The translations under genes were made by a program, and so were the position numbers. The notes below the pieces were generated by a model. The model saw only the letters and a program-made list of their open reading frames with translations. It was not told where the DNA came from and did no database searches. From Paenibacillus sp. UNC499MF (GTDB taxonomy: Bacteria > Bacillota > Bacilli > Paenibacillales > NBRC-103111), in assembly GCF_900107975.1 (NCBI RefSeq), contig NZ_FNVF01000003.1:315155-379154 (forward strand): a stretch of 64,000 bases of DNA, in the 5' to 3' direction. How positions within the stretch are numbered: position 1 is the first letter of the stretch; each line of letters opens with the position of its first letter. Shown here piece by piece: positions 15,679-26,181 of this stretch.

Positions 15679-15742
15679 AAAAAAGTCTCTTCCCGACCCG
15701 CACAGCTCCTTAAAAGGCATCTGTGACATCGGAAAGAGACTT
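15679..15742 (-). terminator. Long terminator after tyrA
   Basis: Arms 15683-15691 and 15734-15742 (AAGTCTCTT / AAGAGACTT), extended by CACAG/CTGTG and CCTT/AAGG helices, end in a six-T run on the minus strand. It closes the aro-trp supraoperon. Confidence 0.75.
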
Positions 15743-15768
15743 AGCAGGCTCCGTGAGAAGAGCACGAT

Positions 15769-16857
15769 CTATACGTGGATGGAAAATTGCTCGCTGAGCA
15801 GTGCCGACGCTCTGTCCGCGGTCTCCTGGTCCCGGAATGACAGACGAAGCACGCCCGGTACGTCGAGACGGCTTTCGATAATCTGCAGGTTGCTCAGATT
15901 AAGCCGGTGTTTACCGAGCAGCGTAGCGATTTGCCCGATCATTCCCGGATGGTCGGGAATATCCGCATAAATGTCATACAGCGGGGTGAGCATGCCTTTC
16001 CGGCGGTCGGGAACCTGCTTGCGGAATGTCCCCGCTACTTCGAACTGCTTCTGGATGCCTTCTCCGTCTTCCTTCTCAAGCAGCTCGCGGAACACCGAGA
16101 TCTGCTGATCCCAGTCGTCCAGAAGCTTCAGCAGGACCGTGCGGTTGTTGATAAGGATATCCCGCCATATAAACGGATCGCTGGAAGCGATGCGCGTAAT
16201 ATCGCGGAAACCGCCGGCCGCCAGATTTTTGTAAAGCTCATTCGTGTCGTTGTACGTCCGGATCTGGTTAACGAGCGCGACTGCAATCATGTGCGGCAGG
16301 TGCGAGATGGCTCCCACGATATCGTCGTGTTCGCGTGCGTCCACTCGGATGATCTGGGCTTGCGTATACGCAAGAAGTTCGGCCAGACGCTCGACTTCAG
16401 CAACCGGCGTGTCAGTTCCCGGTGTCAGAACGTAGAATGCGTTCTCGAACAAATGCGAAGAGGCCGCTTCCATGCCGGAACGCTCCGAACCGGCCATTGG
16501 ATGACCGCCGATGAAATAAGCGTCCGTGAAGCCCAGTTTCTCCGCACACTGTACGACGGACAGCTTCGTGCTGCCCACATCCGTTATAATGCAGCCTTTT
16601 TTTAAGGAAAACTGCTTTAACCGTTCGAGATACGATTCCAGCGCCCCGACGGGCACGCAAAGAAAAATGATATCGGCGGCTTCGGCCGCCGCCTGCATCG
16701 AGGTCGTTCCTTCGTCCACGATGCGTCTTTTCACCATATTTTCTACCGACGTCGGGTTATTGGAGTGCCCAATTACCGTAATGTCCGGTTTGCCTTTGAA
16801 GCACAGAGCGAGGGAGCCGCCAATCAGTCCGACGCCGAAAATTGAGATTGTAGTCAT
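15769..16857 (-). CDS. tyrA: Prephenate dehydrogenase with ACT domain
   Basis: NAD-dependent oxidative decarboxylation of prephenate on the way to tyrosine. The 362-aa protein starts with a Rossmann loop, ISIFGVGLIGGSLA, has FIGGHPMAGSERSG in the catalytic domain, and ends with an ACT domain (DIPDHPGMIGQIATLLGKH) that may sense an amino acid. The start ATG at 16857 is 9 nt from AAAAGG; the frame is open 23 codons upstream into hisC but without an SD. It is the last gene of the supraoperon. The aroE that follows tyrA in B. subtilis is not here. Confidence 0.94.
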   Translation of the reverse strand: MTTISIFGVGLIGGSLALCFKGKPDITVIGHSNNPTSVENMVKRRIVDEGTTSMQAAAEAADIIFLCVPVGALESYLERLKQFSLKKGCIITDVGSTKLSVVQCAEKLGFTDAYFIGGHPMAGSERSGMEAASSHLFENAFYVLTPGTDTPVAEVERLAELLAYTQAQIIRVDAREHDDIVGAISHLPHMIAVALVNQIRTYNDTNELYKNLAAGGFRDITRIASSDPFIWRDILINNRTVLLKLLDDWDQQISVFRELLEKEDGEGIQKQFEVAGTFRKQVPDRRKGMLTPLYDIYADIPDHPGMIGQIATLLGKHRLNLSNLQIIESRLDVPGVLRLSFRDQETADRASALLSEQFSIHV

Positions 16858-16882
16858 GTTTAATAACCTTTTCCTATACGTA

Positions 16883-17983
16883 TTATGATTCTTGAACAGC
16901 TCCGTGTAGCACAAGCTCAAGCGCACGAACGAATGCTTCGTTCTGCTCTCTGCTGCCCACCGTTACTCTCAGCATGGTCGGGAAATCAAGTTTCTCCCCG
17001 CTGCGGACGATGATGCCGTGACGAAGCAGCTCGTCAAATACCGGACCGGAAGGACGGCCGATGTCCACCAGAATAAAGTTGCCGTGCGCCGGATACGAAG
17101 AAAGCTCCAGTCTCCGGAACTCACCGAGCAGATACCCGATCCCTTCCCGGTTGAGCCTGCGGCACTTATCCACAAAATCCTGGTCGCGGATAGCGGCAGC
17201 CGCGGCCGCTTGAGCCAAGCGGGTCGTATTAAACGGTTCCCGTACCTGATTAATCGTACGGATCACATCCGGGTGACCGATGCCGTAACCGATCCGCAGG
17301 GAAGCGAGCCCGTAAATTTTCGAGAACGTGCGGAGGATCACGATATTCGGATAGGTGTTCAGCAGTTCCAGACTGTCCGGATACGCCTCATCGGTCGTAT
17401 ATTCATAGTAAGCCTCGTCGAGGGCCACCATAATATCGGAAGGCACTTTGGCCATAAAGGCTTCCAGCTCTTCCCTCGTTACAATCGTTCCGGTCGGATT
17501 GTTGGGGTTGCAGATCCAGATGATTTTCGTGCGCTCATTGACACGGCGAAGCATTTCGTCCAGATCGTGTTTTCCTTCTATTAAAGGAACCTCAACCGAA
17601 ACCGCGCCTTCGATCTCCGCGTTATGTTTGTATTGGGGAAACGTGTGGGTCGCCATGATCGTCTCGTCTCCGGGAACGAGATAAGCGCGGGCGATCATAA
17701 GGATGACATCGTCCGATCCGGCTCCGAAAATAAGCTGGTCCGCCTGAACGCCATAATGATCGGCAACCGCCCGGGTAACCTCCGCTCCGGCTCCGTCCGG
17801 ATACAGCGTCAAGTTGTCAAGGTCAGCCAAAATCGCTTCTTTGGCTTTAGGCGAAAATCCGAACGGATTTTCGTTGGAAGCCAGCTTGATCACATGAGTC
17901 AAGCCAAGCTCCCTTTTCACTTCGTCGATCGGTTTGCCCGGCTGGTAAACCGGCAGTTTCGTTACCTGTTGTTTGGGTCGCAT
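16883..17983 (-). CDS. hisC: Histidinol-phosphate aminotransferase
   Basis: PLP-dependent class I/II aminotransferase, 366 aa. The Schiff-base lysine lies in TFSKIYGLASLRIGYG and the Asn/Asp of the cofactor site in NPNNPTGTIV and VALDEAYYEY. In B. subtilis the hisC inside the trp operon serves histidine, tyrosine and phenylalanine synthesis; the same is inferred here from its place between trpA and tyrA. The start ATG at 17983 is 8 nt from GAGG; an in-frame GTG at 17992 overlaps the SD. Confidence 0.94.
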   Translation of the reverse strand: MRPKQQVTKLPVYQPGKPIDEVKRELGLTHVIKLASNENPFGFSPKAKEAILADLDNLTLYPDGAGAEVTRAVADHYGVQADQLIFGAGSDDVILMIARAYLVPGDETIMATHTFPQYKHNAEIEGAVSVEVPLIEGKHDLDEMLRRVNERTKIIWICNPNNPTGTIVTREELEAFMAKVPSDIMVALDEAYYEYTTDEAYPDSLELLNTYPNIVILRTFSKIYGLASLRIGYGIGHPDVIRTINQVREPFNTTRLAQAAAAAAIRDQDFVDKCRRLNREGIGYLLGEFRRLELSSYPAHGNFILVDIGRPSGPVFDELLRHGIIVRSGEKLDFPTMLRVTVGSREQNEAFVRALELVLHGAVQES

Positions 17984-18031
17984 GTCTGTCACCTCAGCCT
18001 GTCTCTATCTTCATTCATACTGCTTTGCTCG

Positions 18032-18859
18032 TTAGCTTTGCGTCTGGAATGAGGCGCCTTTCAAGTCTCTCACAAATTCACCGATTTGCCCCAGCGCCTC
18101 TTGTTTTGTGCTTGGGTCCAGAAGGCGGTGCTCCTGCTCGCCGATGCGACGGACAATAGCGCTGCCCACAACGACCGCGTCGCACGTTTTTTCAAAACGT
18201 TCCACCTGCTCGCGGTTCGAAATGCCGAAGCCGATAGCGATCGGCAAATCCGTGGCCGCTTTTACCGAAGCGAGGAAATCGTCTAAACCGGCATGAAATT
18301 CGGAGCGCACGCCGGTCACACCCATGGAGGATACGCAGTAGACGAAGCCCGAAGCCCGGCTGACGATTTTTTGCACACGCTCGTTGGAAGTCGGCGCAAT
18401 GAGCGGAATCAGGTGAATGCCGTGCCGTTCCGCCAGCTGCTTGGCTTCAGCGTCCTCCTCCATCGGCAGGTCCGGAATAATAACGCCGCTTATATCACTT
18501 TCCTTCATGAGTTCAAAAACGCGCTCCAGCCCGATGCGGAGAAGCGGGTTGTAGTAAGTAAACAAGATCATGGGCAGCTCGGAGCCCCCGCTGCGCGCCT
18601 GTTTGGCGATTTCGATGACTTTGAGCACCGTAATCCCGCTTTTAAGGGCACGTCCGGAAGACTCCTGAATAACGGGGCCGTCCGCGAGCGGGTCCGAGTA
18701 CGGAACGCCGAGCTCCAACAGATCCGCACCGGATTTCTCCAGTTCACGGATAATGTCCAAGGTAACGTCCGCTGTAGGATCTCCTACCGTAATAAAAGGA
18801 ATCAAGGCGTTCTTGCCGGCAGACTTTAGCTCCGCAAATTTACGGTCAATTCGATTCAT
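18032..18859 (-). CDS. trpA: Tryptophan synthase alpha chain
   Basis: Cleaves indole-3-glycerol phosphate to indole within the TrpAB complex. The 275-aa TIM barrel shows [20 protein letters not shown] at the N-terminus, [20 protein letters not shown] with the catalytic Glu/Asp, and [13 protein letters not shown] near the phosphate site. The start ATG at 18859 is 8 nt from GGAGG and overlaps trpB by 14 nt, so translation is coupled. Confidence 0.97.
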   Translation of the reverse strand: MNRIDRKFAELKSAGKNALIPFITVGDPTADVTLDIIRELEKSGADLLELGVPYSDPLADGPVIQESSGRALKSGITVLKVIEIAKQARSGGSELPMILFTYYNPLLRIGLERVFELMKESDISGVIIPDLPMEEDAEAKQLAERHGIHLIPLIAPTSNERVQKIVSRASGFVYCVSSMGVTGVRSEFHAGLDDFLASVKAATDLPIAIGFGISNREQVERFEKTCDAVVVGSAIVRRIGEQEHRLLDPSTKQEALGQIGEFVRDLKGASFQTQS

Positions 18860-20054
18860 GATCAGCACCTCCGAGATAGCCCATGATAGCTTCCACGTCT
18901 TTATCTCCCCGGCCCGACAAACAGATGACAAGAAGCTCGTCAGGGGACATAGTCGGAGCCGTTTTTATCGCCTGTGCCACCGCATGCGCGCTTTCCAAAG
19001 CCGGAATAATGCCTTCCGTCTTGCAGAGCAGCTGGAGAGCTTCAAGCGCCTCCGCGTCGGTGATCGGCACGTATTCGGCACGTTTCAAGTCTTTCAGGTA
19101 AGCGTGCTCGGGACCTACGCCGGGATAATCGAGGCCCGCCGAAATGGAATGGGCCGGAATCACTTGTCCGAACTCGTCTTGAAGCACGTAACTGAGAGAT
19201 CCCTGGAACACGCCCGGGCTTCCCTTCGCCATCGTGGCCGCATGCTCTTCGGTATCCACGCCTCGTCCGGCCGCTTCCGTAGCGATAAGACGCACGCTTT
19301 CATCGCCGACGAACGGATAGAACATCCCCATCGCGTTGCTGCCTCCGCCGACACAAGCGATAACCGTATCCGGCAGTCTTCCTTCGAGCTCCAAAATCTG
19401 CGAACGCGTCTCGTCTCCGATCACACGCTGGAAATCGCGGACGATCATCGGGTACGGATGCGGGCCGGTTACGGATCCGAGGATATAATACGTATCGTGC
19501 ACGTTGCTGACCCAGTAGCGGAGCGTTTCGTTGCACGCGTCCTTGAGCGTACGGCTGCCGGAGAGCACCGGTACCACTTCCGTTCCGAGCAGACGCATGC
19601 GGAATACGTTCAACTGCTGGCGTTTCATATCTTCTTCGCCCATGAACACCTTGCATTCCAGGCCAAGCAGTGCCGCAACGGTAGCCGTAGCGACGCCATG
19701 CTGTCCCGCTCCGGTTTCGGCGATGACCTTATTCTTCCCCATCCGCTTGGCCAGAAGCGCCTGGCCGATCGTGTTGTTGATTTTGTGCGCGCCCGTATGG
19801 TTAAGATCTTCACGCTTTAAATAAATTTTAGCGCCGCCAAGCTTCTCGGTCAGTCTCTGCGCGTGATAAAGCCGCGTCGGTCTGCCGGAATAATCATGCA
19901 GCAGCGTTTCAACCTCTTTAATAAATTCGGGATCCTGTGAGTATTGACGGTAAGCTTCTTCCAGCTCGATCAAAGCGTTCATTAAAGTTTCAGGTACATA
20001 TTTCCCCCCGAAACGTCCGAATCTTCCATGTTCATCTGGTACTACTGCTGCCAT
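18846..20054 (-). CDS. trpB: Tryptophan synthase beta chain
   Basis: PLP enzyme joining indole and serine to tryptophan. The 402-aa protein has the PLP lysine in [16 protein letters not shown], the catalytic Glu region [14 protein letters not shown] and the phosphate-binding [10 protein letters not shown]. The N-terminus [16 protein letters not shown] is typical of TrpB1. Its ATG overlaps the trpF stop as TAATG. Confidence 0.97.
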   Translation of the reverse strand: MAAVVPDEHGRFGRFGGKYVPETLMNALIELEEAYRQYSQDPEFIKEVETLLHDYSGRPTRLYHAQRLTEKLGGAKIYLKREDLNHTGAHKINNTIGQALLAKRMGKNKVIAETGAGQHGVATATVAALLGLECKVFMGEEDMKRQQLNVFRMRLLGTEVVPVLSGSRTLKDACNETLRYWVSNVHDTYYILGSVTGPHPYPMIVRDFQRVIGDETRSQILELEGRLPDTVIACVGGGSNAMGMFYPFVGDESVRLIATEAAGRGVDTEEHAATMAKGSPGVFQGSLSYVLQDEFGQVIPAHSISAGLDYPGVGPEHAYLKDLKRAEYVPITDAEALEALQLLCKTEGIIPALESAHAVAQAIKTAPTMSPDELLVICLSGRGDKDVEAIMGYLGGADHESN

Positions 20055-20779
20055 TATCCTGTCACCCTTTCCACAAAAGCTGCAATCTTGGCAATATCTT
20101 TAACACCATCCGTCTCGACTCCGCTCGAAACGTCAACTCCGTCGATTTCATAACGTTCAATGAGACCGCCGACATTGTCGGGGTTCAATCCGCCCGCTAC
20201 AATGAGGGGAATGCCCGCTGACTGTGCCCACTTACGGGCGGCGGGTATGCACTCCCACGAGAAGGTTCGTCCCGATCCTCCGCCGTAGACGGGATCGAAC
20301 GTATCGATCAACACGGCATCCACCGCATCGCGATAAGGGTCCAGCCGCTGAATCCAGCCGTCAACCCCGTACTTTATATCCGAAAAAGAGCTCTCGTTGA
20401 CAGGAGGCTCTTCGCTTTTAATCGAGGATACTTTCCAAAGTTCCACACCGAATTGTTCCTTGATGCTTCTGCAGGTGTCAGGCGATTCTTCCCCGTGAAA
20501 CTGGATAATATCCAGTTTGGCAACGGACAGAACTTCCGCCAGCTCATCACGGGTGGGATTGACGAACACCCCGACCGTCTTCGGAACACGGTGGCCCTGC
20601 CGGGCACGTTCATGCAGGTACGCAATCATCTCGGAAGCTCGTTCCGGTGTGATTCGTCTTCTGCTGGGTGCAAAAACAAACCCGATCTGGCTAATCGGGA
20701 AATGTACGATTGATTTTAACACTTCAACGCTTTGAAGTCCACAAATTTTTACGTCCGGCCTTCTGGTAACCGACCCCAT
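20054..20779 (-). CDS. trpF: Phosphoribosylanthranilate isomerase
   Basis: Isomerises phosphoribosylanthranilate in tryptophan synthesis. The 241-aa TIM barrel has [11 protein letters not shown] (catalytic Cys) near the N-terminus, [12 protein letters not shown], the catalytic Asp in AVLIDTFDP, and [14 protein letters not shown]. The start is ATG at 20779, 8 nt after GGGGAG; the in-frame GTG at 20788 touches the SD. There is a 91-nt gap to trpC upstream and a 1-nt overlap with trpB downstream. Confidence 0.96.
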   Translation of the reverse strand: MGSVTRRPDVKICGLQSVEVLKSIVHFPISQIGFVFAPSRRRITPERASEMIAYLHERARQGHRVPKTVGVFVNPTRDELAEVLSVAKLDIIQFHGEESPDTCRSIKEQFGVELWKVSSIKSEEPPVNESSFSDIKYGVDGWIQRLDPYRDAVDAVLIDTFDPVYGGGSGRTFSWECIPAARKWAQSAGIPLIVAGGLNPDNVGGLIERYEIDGVDVSSGVETDGVKDIAKIAAFVERVTG

Positions 20780-20870
20780 TTTCTTCACTCCCCGGCAGTC
20801 AAAAAGCTTGTTTTGCCGCCATTACTCCACTCGCTGACGATGATGCTTCCTCTACAGCCCGCCTCTTGCA

Positions 20871-21663
20871 TTAAGCATTCGGGGTTCTGCTGAGTTCGCC
20901 CATCAAGTCACGGACGGCTTGGCCGACGTCCGGCTGCCTCATAAAATGCTCACCGATCAGCACGGCTCCCGCACCGGCTTTGCGGACGAAATCCAGATCG
21001 CTCCGGGATGATATCCCGCTTTCGCTGACCAGAATGCGGTCGTCCGGTACGATGGCCGCCAGTTCTTCCGTCGTATTGATATCGGTCACGAATGTTTTCA
21101 GGTTCCTGTTGTTGATGCCGACCAGAGTCGCGTCCTGTTCCAGGACCGTCTCCAGCTCCCGGCGGTCATGAACCTCCACGAGAACATCCAGCCCCACATC
21201 CTGCGCAAGCTGTTTAAGCTCCTTCAGCTCGGAAGGCTTCAGGATGGCGGCAATGAGCAGGACCGCATCCGCGCCGATCACTCTCGCTTCCAGAACCTGA
21301 AGCGGATCGATCGTAAAATCTTTGCGCAGAAGCGGCACGTTAACCGCTTCGCGGACGGCGCTCAAGTATTCGTTGGCGCCTTGGAAATAATCGGTATCCG
21401 TAAGCACCGAAATGCAGTCGGCCCCGGCTTCGGCGTAGGCCGAAGCAAGCTTGACGGGATCGAAATCGGCACGGATAAGTCCCTTGGAAGGCGAAGCTTT
21501 CTTCACTTCCGCGATAAGTCCCGTCGGCCGCTTTCTTCCGTCACGCAGGGCATTCTCGAACCCCCTGCATGCCTGAAGGGCGGAGATACGGCGCTCCAGC
21601 TCGGAAGAGCTTACCCTCCCGCGAAGCTCTTCAACTTCTCTGCGCTTGGTCGTTACGATTTTT

Positions 21664-21674
<11 letters not shown>
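20871..21674 (-). CDS. trpC: Indole-3-glycerol phosphate synthase
   Basis: Closes the indole ring. The 267-aa TIM barrel shows LIAEVKKASPSKG with the catalytic lysine, LTDTDYFQG, LLRKDFTIDPLQVLEAR and NNRNLKTF, with GAGAVLIGEHFMR at the C-terminal phosphate site. It overlaps the end of trpD by 11 nt, indicating coupled translation. Confidence 0.97.
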
Positions 21675-22704
<1,030 letters not shown>

Positions 22705-22809
22705 TTGACCGTCCTCCTTCTTCGATATGGATTTTATCCTGCCGTTCAATGTTGAGTCCGTTCCGCCTTATCGTTCCGCCTCCTGGCGGGCTATGCCTTT
22801 CCTTCCCTC

Positions 22810-24354
22810 TTAAAGGGCCGGAACGTGGACATAGTAGTCGAGGTTCGGATTATCCGCCGCCCGCTTGAACATCGCTTCCGCAGTACGGATCGCCGTCATC
22901 ATACCCCGCGCCTTGTTCACCGTCTCTTCGTATTCCTTCTCCGGATCGGAATCGTAGACAATGCCCGCTCCGGCCTGAATGTACGCCTTGCCGTTTTTGA
23001 AAACAATGGTCCGGATCGTAATGGCCGAATCCATATTCCCCGAGAAGCCAAGATAGCCGATCGCTCCGGCGTATGTGCCCCTTCTTTCGTTCTCCAGCTC
23101 GGCGATGATCTCCATCGCTCTCAGCTTCGGCGCACCGGAGACCGTCCCAGCCGGCAGACAGGATATGAAGGCATCGAAGAAGTCCTTCTCTTTGTTCATC
23201 GTCCCCGATACGTTCGAGACGATATGCATCACGTGCGAGTAGCGCTCGATCTGCATAAAGCTGTCGCAGGCGACCGTGCCGTACTCGGCAACCCGGCCCA
23301 CATCGTTGCGCACAAGATCCACGAGCATCAGATGCTCCGCGAGCTCTTTCTGGTCCGCAAGCAGGTCCTGCTCAAGCTCAAGGTCCTGTTCGGGGGATTT
23401 GCCTCTCGGGCGCGTGCCCGCAATCGCCCGGGTATCCACTCTCTCATCCTCCACGCGCACCAGCATTTCGGGAGAGGTCCCTACGATGACTTCGTCGTCC
23501 ATTTTCAAATAGTACATGTAAGGAGAAGGATTCAATGTCCGGAGTACCCGGTACACCTGCAGCGGAGAGACATCCGTATCCGTCTCGAAACGCTGGGAAA
23601 GCACAACCTGAAAAATATCTCCCGCTTTTATATATTCCTGGGCCGCCTTCACGTTAGAGATGTATTTCTCTTTGCTCAGGTTGGAACGGAAGCCGTCCAG
23701 ATCCGTCGGGGTTTCCACTTCGCTGTGCGTCATCATGCCGGTCGGGAGCGGTTTTTTGAGCTTTTGTATCGTCGCGTCCAGCTTCAGACAGGTTTGGCGG
23801 TAAGCTTCCGCTATCGTTTCCTCGCTTGCTCCTTCGGGAATGTGGACATTGGCGATCACGTTCATCTGCTGTTTAAAGTGATCGAAGGCGATAACCTGAT
23901 CGCAAAACATAAACTGGATATCGTCCATCTGAATATCATCGACGCGGTGTTTGGGAAGATTCTCATAGTACTGGAGAAGATCGTAGCCGAAAAACCCGAC
24001 CGCTCCCCCCGTGAATCTGGGCAGTCCCTCGATCGAAGGGCTCCGGAATAACGCAAGCTGGCTTTTCAAAGCCTGAAGCGGCTTTTCTTCCGTCGTGATT
24101 ATTCTTCCCTGCGTCTCCAGATGAGTCTTGCCGTCGCGTGCCCGGATAATGAGAAACGGGTCTGTGCCGATGAACGAATACCGGGCCCACTTAATGCCGC
24201 CCTCTACGCTTTCAAGCAGGAATGCGCGTTTCTCGTCGGCAACATGCTGAAATACTCGGATCGGTGTCTCCGTATCCGCCAGCAGGCAGCGTACAATCGG
24301 TATCAGATTGTATTCTTTTCCCAGGCGGATCACTTCTTGAAGCTCGGTATTCAT
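22810..24354 (-). CDS. trpE: Anthranilate synthase component I
   Basis: Makes anthranilate from chorismate with a glutaminase partner that is not in this window. The 514-aa protein has the chorismate-binding core: IAGTRPRGKSPEQDLELEQD, DLVRNDVGRV, FDAFISCLPAGTVSGAPKLR and IQAGAGIVYDSDPEKEYEET. The N-terminal feedback-inhibition region is present (FLLESVEGG). The start ATG at 24354 follows AAAGGGG. It is the first gene behind the TRAP-controlled leader and attenuator. Confidence 0.97.
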   Translation of the reverse strand: MNTELQEVIRLGKEYNLIPIVRCLLADTETPIRVFQHVADEKRAFLLESVEGGIKWARYSFIGTDPFLIIRARDGKTHLETQGRIITTEEKPLQALKSQLALFRSPSIEGLPRFTGGAVGFFGYDLLQYYENLPKHRVDDIQMDDIQFMFCDQVIAFDHFKQQMNVIANVHIPEGASEETIAEAYRQTCLKLDATIQKLKKPLPTGMMTHSEVETPTDLDGFRSNLSKEKYISNVKAAQEYIKAGDIFQVVLSQRFETDTDVSPLQVYRVLRTLNPSPYMYYLKMDDEVIVGTSPEMLVRVEDERVDTRAIAGTRPRGKSPEQDLELEQDLLADQKELAEHLMLVDLVRNDVGRVAEYGTVACDSFMQIERYSHVMHIVSNVSGTMNKEKDFFDAFISCLPAGTVSGAPKLRAMEIIAELENERRGTYAGAIGYLGFSGNMDSAITIRTIVFKNGKAYIQAGAGIVYDSDPEKEYEETVNKARGMMTAIRTAEAMFKRAADNPNLDYYVHVPAL

Positions 24355-24386
24355 TCTTGTTTTCCCCTTTCTACGGGCAGCATTTG

Positions 24387-24423
24387 AAAAAATAAAAAAA
24401 CCTCTACGCATCCGTAGAGGTTT
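24387..24423 (-). terminator. trp attenuator terminator
   Basis: Perfect stem CCTCTACG / CGTAGAGG (24401-24408 with 24413-24420), extended by A-T pairs, with a 4-nt loop and a T7 plus T6 tract on the minus strand, 33 nt before the trpE start. Confidence 0.9.
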
Positions 24424-24632
24424 GGTTGAGTTCATTTGATTGGTAAGAGTGCAGAAAATTCAAGGCGCATCGTCATATAGCCTTATGGGTTCATTAAAGA
24501 AACCGGCTATAAGCCTATAGTTCCGCTCTGCACAATAAGGCTGCAGAAACCCTCTGCTTACGCTAAGGGATGGAACGACTGTTATCGTCCTTTCGCAACT
24601 CATGCGAAATGCTAACGATCGATATGCGCTGT

Positions 24633-24685
24633 CTTCGCTCAACTCTACTCTTCTCAACTGATCTCGTCTAAGCTCTACTCATCTA
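24633..24685 (-). promoter_or_regulatory. TRAP (MtrB) binding site: 11 NAG triplets, 5-nt periodicity
   Basis: On the minus-strand RNA the triplets are UAG, GAG, GAG, UAG, GAG, CAG, GAG, GAG, GAG, GAG, AAG, each exactly 5 nt apart. Nine are the preferred (G/U)AG. Eleven matches the TRAP 11-mer. The first triplet lies at or just before the predicted transcript start. Confidence 0.88.
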
Positions 24686-24690
24686 TAATG

Positions 24691-24720
24691 ACTATACTAC
24701 CCGGATTAGGGATTTGTCAA
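24691..24720 (-). promoter_or_regulatory. trp promoter inside the 3' end of aroH
   Basis: TTGACA (24715-24720), an 18-nt spacer and TATAGT (24691-24696). The -35 overlaps the end of aroH, as expected for a promoter inside the aro-trp supraoperon. Confidence 0.75.
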
Positions 24721-25083
24721 TTTCACAATGTCCGGACGCAGCACCTGCGCGCCTTTTAAATAAACGTGCTTCATTTCATCCTGGCGTTTCGCCGTATTGG
24801 CCAGCACCATAAGCCGGATACATTTCGGAAGACTGTTGTCTACATCGATTTCGATGGAGCACATAAGCGGGACGAGGTCCCAGCCCGGCATCTGACGGAT
24901 CGCTCTTGCGGGGAACGTCGCGGTAAGCTCCTTGGTAACCGTAATAAACACCGAGGAAATTTCATCGGGTTTCACGTCGTTCTCGTGGACAATCTTTTCC
25001 AAAAGCTCCAGCGTAGCCGCCAGAATCTGTCCTTCTTCGTTGCTTTCCACGGTTGTTGCGCCGCGGATTCCTCTAACGAACAT
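24706..25083 (-). CDS. aroH: Chorismate mutase, AroH class
   Basis: Monofunctional chorismate mutase of the trimeric B. subtilis type, 125 aa. It shows VRGIRGATTVESNEEGQILA at the N-terminus, SSVFITVTKELTATFPARA and LPKCIRLMVLANT, with the active-site Arg residues of this class. The start ATG at 25083 is 7 nt from GGGAGG. It overlaps neither aroB nor trpE but contains the -35 of the trp promoter. Confidence 0.95.
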   Translation of the reverse strand: MFVRGIRGATTVESNEEGQILAATLELLEKIVHENDVKPDEISSVFITVTKELTATFPARAIRQMPGWDLVPLMCSIEIDVDNSLPKCIRLMVLANTAKRQDEMKHVYLKGAQVLRPDIVKLTNP

Positions 25084-25085
25084 GG

Positions 25086-26180
25086 TTATGCCTCCCGCTT
25101 TAGTTGTTCCACGACTTCTTCCACCCATTCCCGGCGGACATCGCTGCGGATTTCCACCTGCCCGACAGCCGTAGGAATAATGAACGTCATGGTGCCTTCC
25201 TTGAACTTCTTGTCGTGCATCAATGCGCTCATAATCCGGGCCGTATCATACTGCTCCGGCAGACGGATGGGCAAGCCGAAGCTTTCCAGGATGCGTTTGG
25301 TGACCGTGTAGATATCTTCGGAGTATCCGAGTTTCATGGCAAGCCGCGCCGAACCGACCATCCCGATGGAGATGGCTTCGCCGTGCAGCAGCTCGTTATA
25401 GCCCGCGACCGCCTCCAAAGCGTGGCCGATCGTATGGCCGAGGTTCAAGATCGCCCGGAGGCCGTTCTCGCGCTCGTCCTGCGACACGACCAGAGCTTTA
25501 ACTTTGCAGCCCTGATAGAGGCCGTACTGCAGAGCTTCCGGGTCCAGGGACAGCAGCTTCTCCCGGTTGTCTTCCAGCCACGTCACAAATCCGGCGTCCC
25601 AGATCAGGCCGTGCTTGATCATTTCCGAGAATCCCGCGGAAATATCCCGCTTCGGAAGGGTTTGTAAAGTCGTTACGTCGTACAGCACCATCTCCGGCTG
25701 ATGAAAAGCCCCGATAATGTTCTTCGCCAAAGGATGATTGACCGCAACCTTGCCCCCGACACTGCTGTCATGAGCCAGAATAGTGGTAGGCATTTGAACA
25801 AAGGCGATGCCCCTCATAAAGCTTGCCGCGGCGAAACCGGCGAGGTCTCCGACGACGCCTCCGCCCAGGGCGACAATGGCGGACTTGCGGTCCAGCCCGG
25901 CTTCCAGAGCGGCGGTGACGATTTTCTCCAGCATCTGCAGAGATTTCGAGCCCTCGCCCGAAGGCACGATAAAAGATGAAGCCTTATATCCGCCGGCTGT
26001 CAGGCTGTCCATGACGGGCTGAAGATGATGGCGCGCGACCGACTCATCCGTCACGACCAGAAGCGGGGCGCGTTTGCTGATGGCATGTTTATCGAAATAA
26101 GCGGCACAGTCCTTAAGCAGCCCTTCTCCCAAGTAGATCGGATACGAGCGCTCGCCGAGATCAACTTTCAGCTCCATCAT
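25086..26180 (-). CDS. aroB: 3-dehydroquinate synthase
   Basis: NAD- and metal-dependent cyclase of the shikimate pathway, 364 aa. Motifs: VALGGGVVGDLAGFAAASFM, FVQMPTTILAHDSSVGGKVA, AEMIKHG-like SEMIKHGLI, and the metal site LNLGHTIGHALEA plus LLHGEAISIGM. The ATG at 26180 (or the adjacent ATG at 26177) follows GGAG. It begins just after aroC and ends 2 nt before aroH. Confidence 0.97.
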   Translation of the reverse strand: MMELKVDLGERSYPIYLGEGLLKDCAAYFDKHAISKRAPLLVVTDESVARHHLQPVMDSLTAGGYKASSFIVPSGEGSKSLQMLEKIVTAALEAGLDRKSAIVALGGGVVGDLAGFAAASFMRGIAFVQMPTTILAHDSSVGGKVAVNHPLAKNIIGAFHQPEMVLYDVTTLQTLPKRDISAGFSEMIKHGLIWDAGFVTWLEDNREKLLSLDPEALQYGLYQGCKVKALVVSQDERENGLRAILNLGHTIGHALEAVAGYNELLHGEAISIGMVGSARLAMKLGYSEDIYTVTKRILESFGLPIRLPEQYDTARIMSALMHDKKFKEGTMTFIIPTAVGQVEIRSDVRREWVEEVVEQLKREA

Positions 26181-26181
26181 C

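Larger units (their letters stand above)
24387..24690 (-). promoter_or_regulatory. trp operon leader with TRAP attenuation system
   Basis: Minus-strand leader of about 300 nt between the trp promoter and trpE. It holds the TRAP site (24633-24685), about 200 nt of structured sequence (e.g. a TTTCGC/GCGAAA hairpin and a TATAGCC/GGCTATA helix), then the terminator. The TRAP-site segment at 24638-24648 is complementary to 24414-24430 apart from a 6-nt bulge; that segment includes the 5' arm of the terminator. Pairing there would form an antiterminator, and TRAP binding would free the terminator. No T-box motif is seen. Confidence 0.8.

Noticed and set aside
24460-24657. Possible leader peptide in the trp leader
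   Set aside because: The start lies within the TRAP site with no proper SD, and there is no run of Trp codons.
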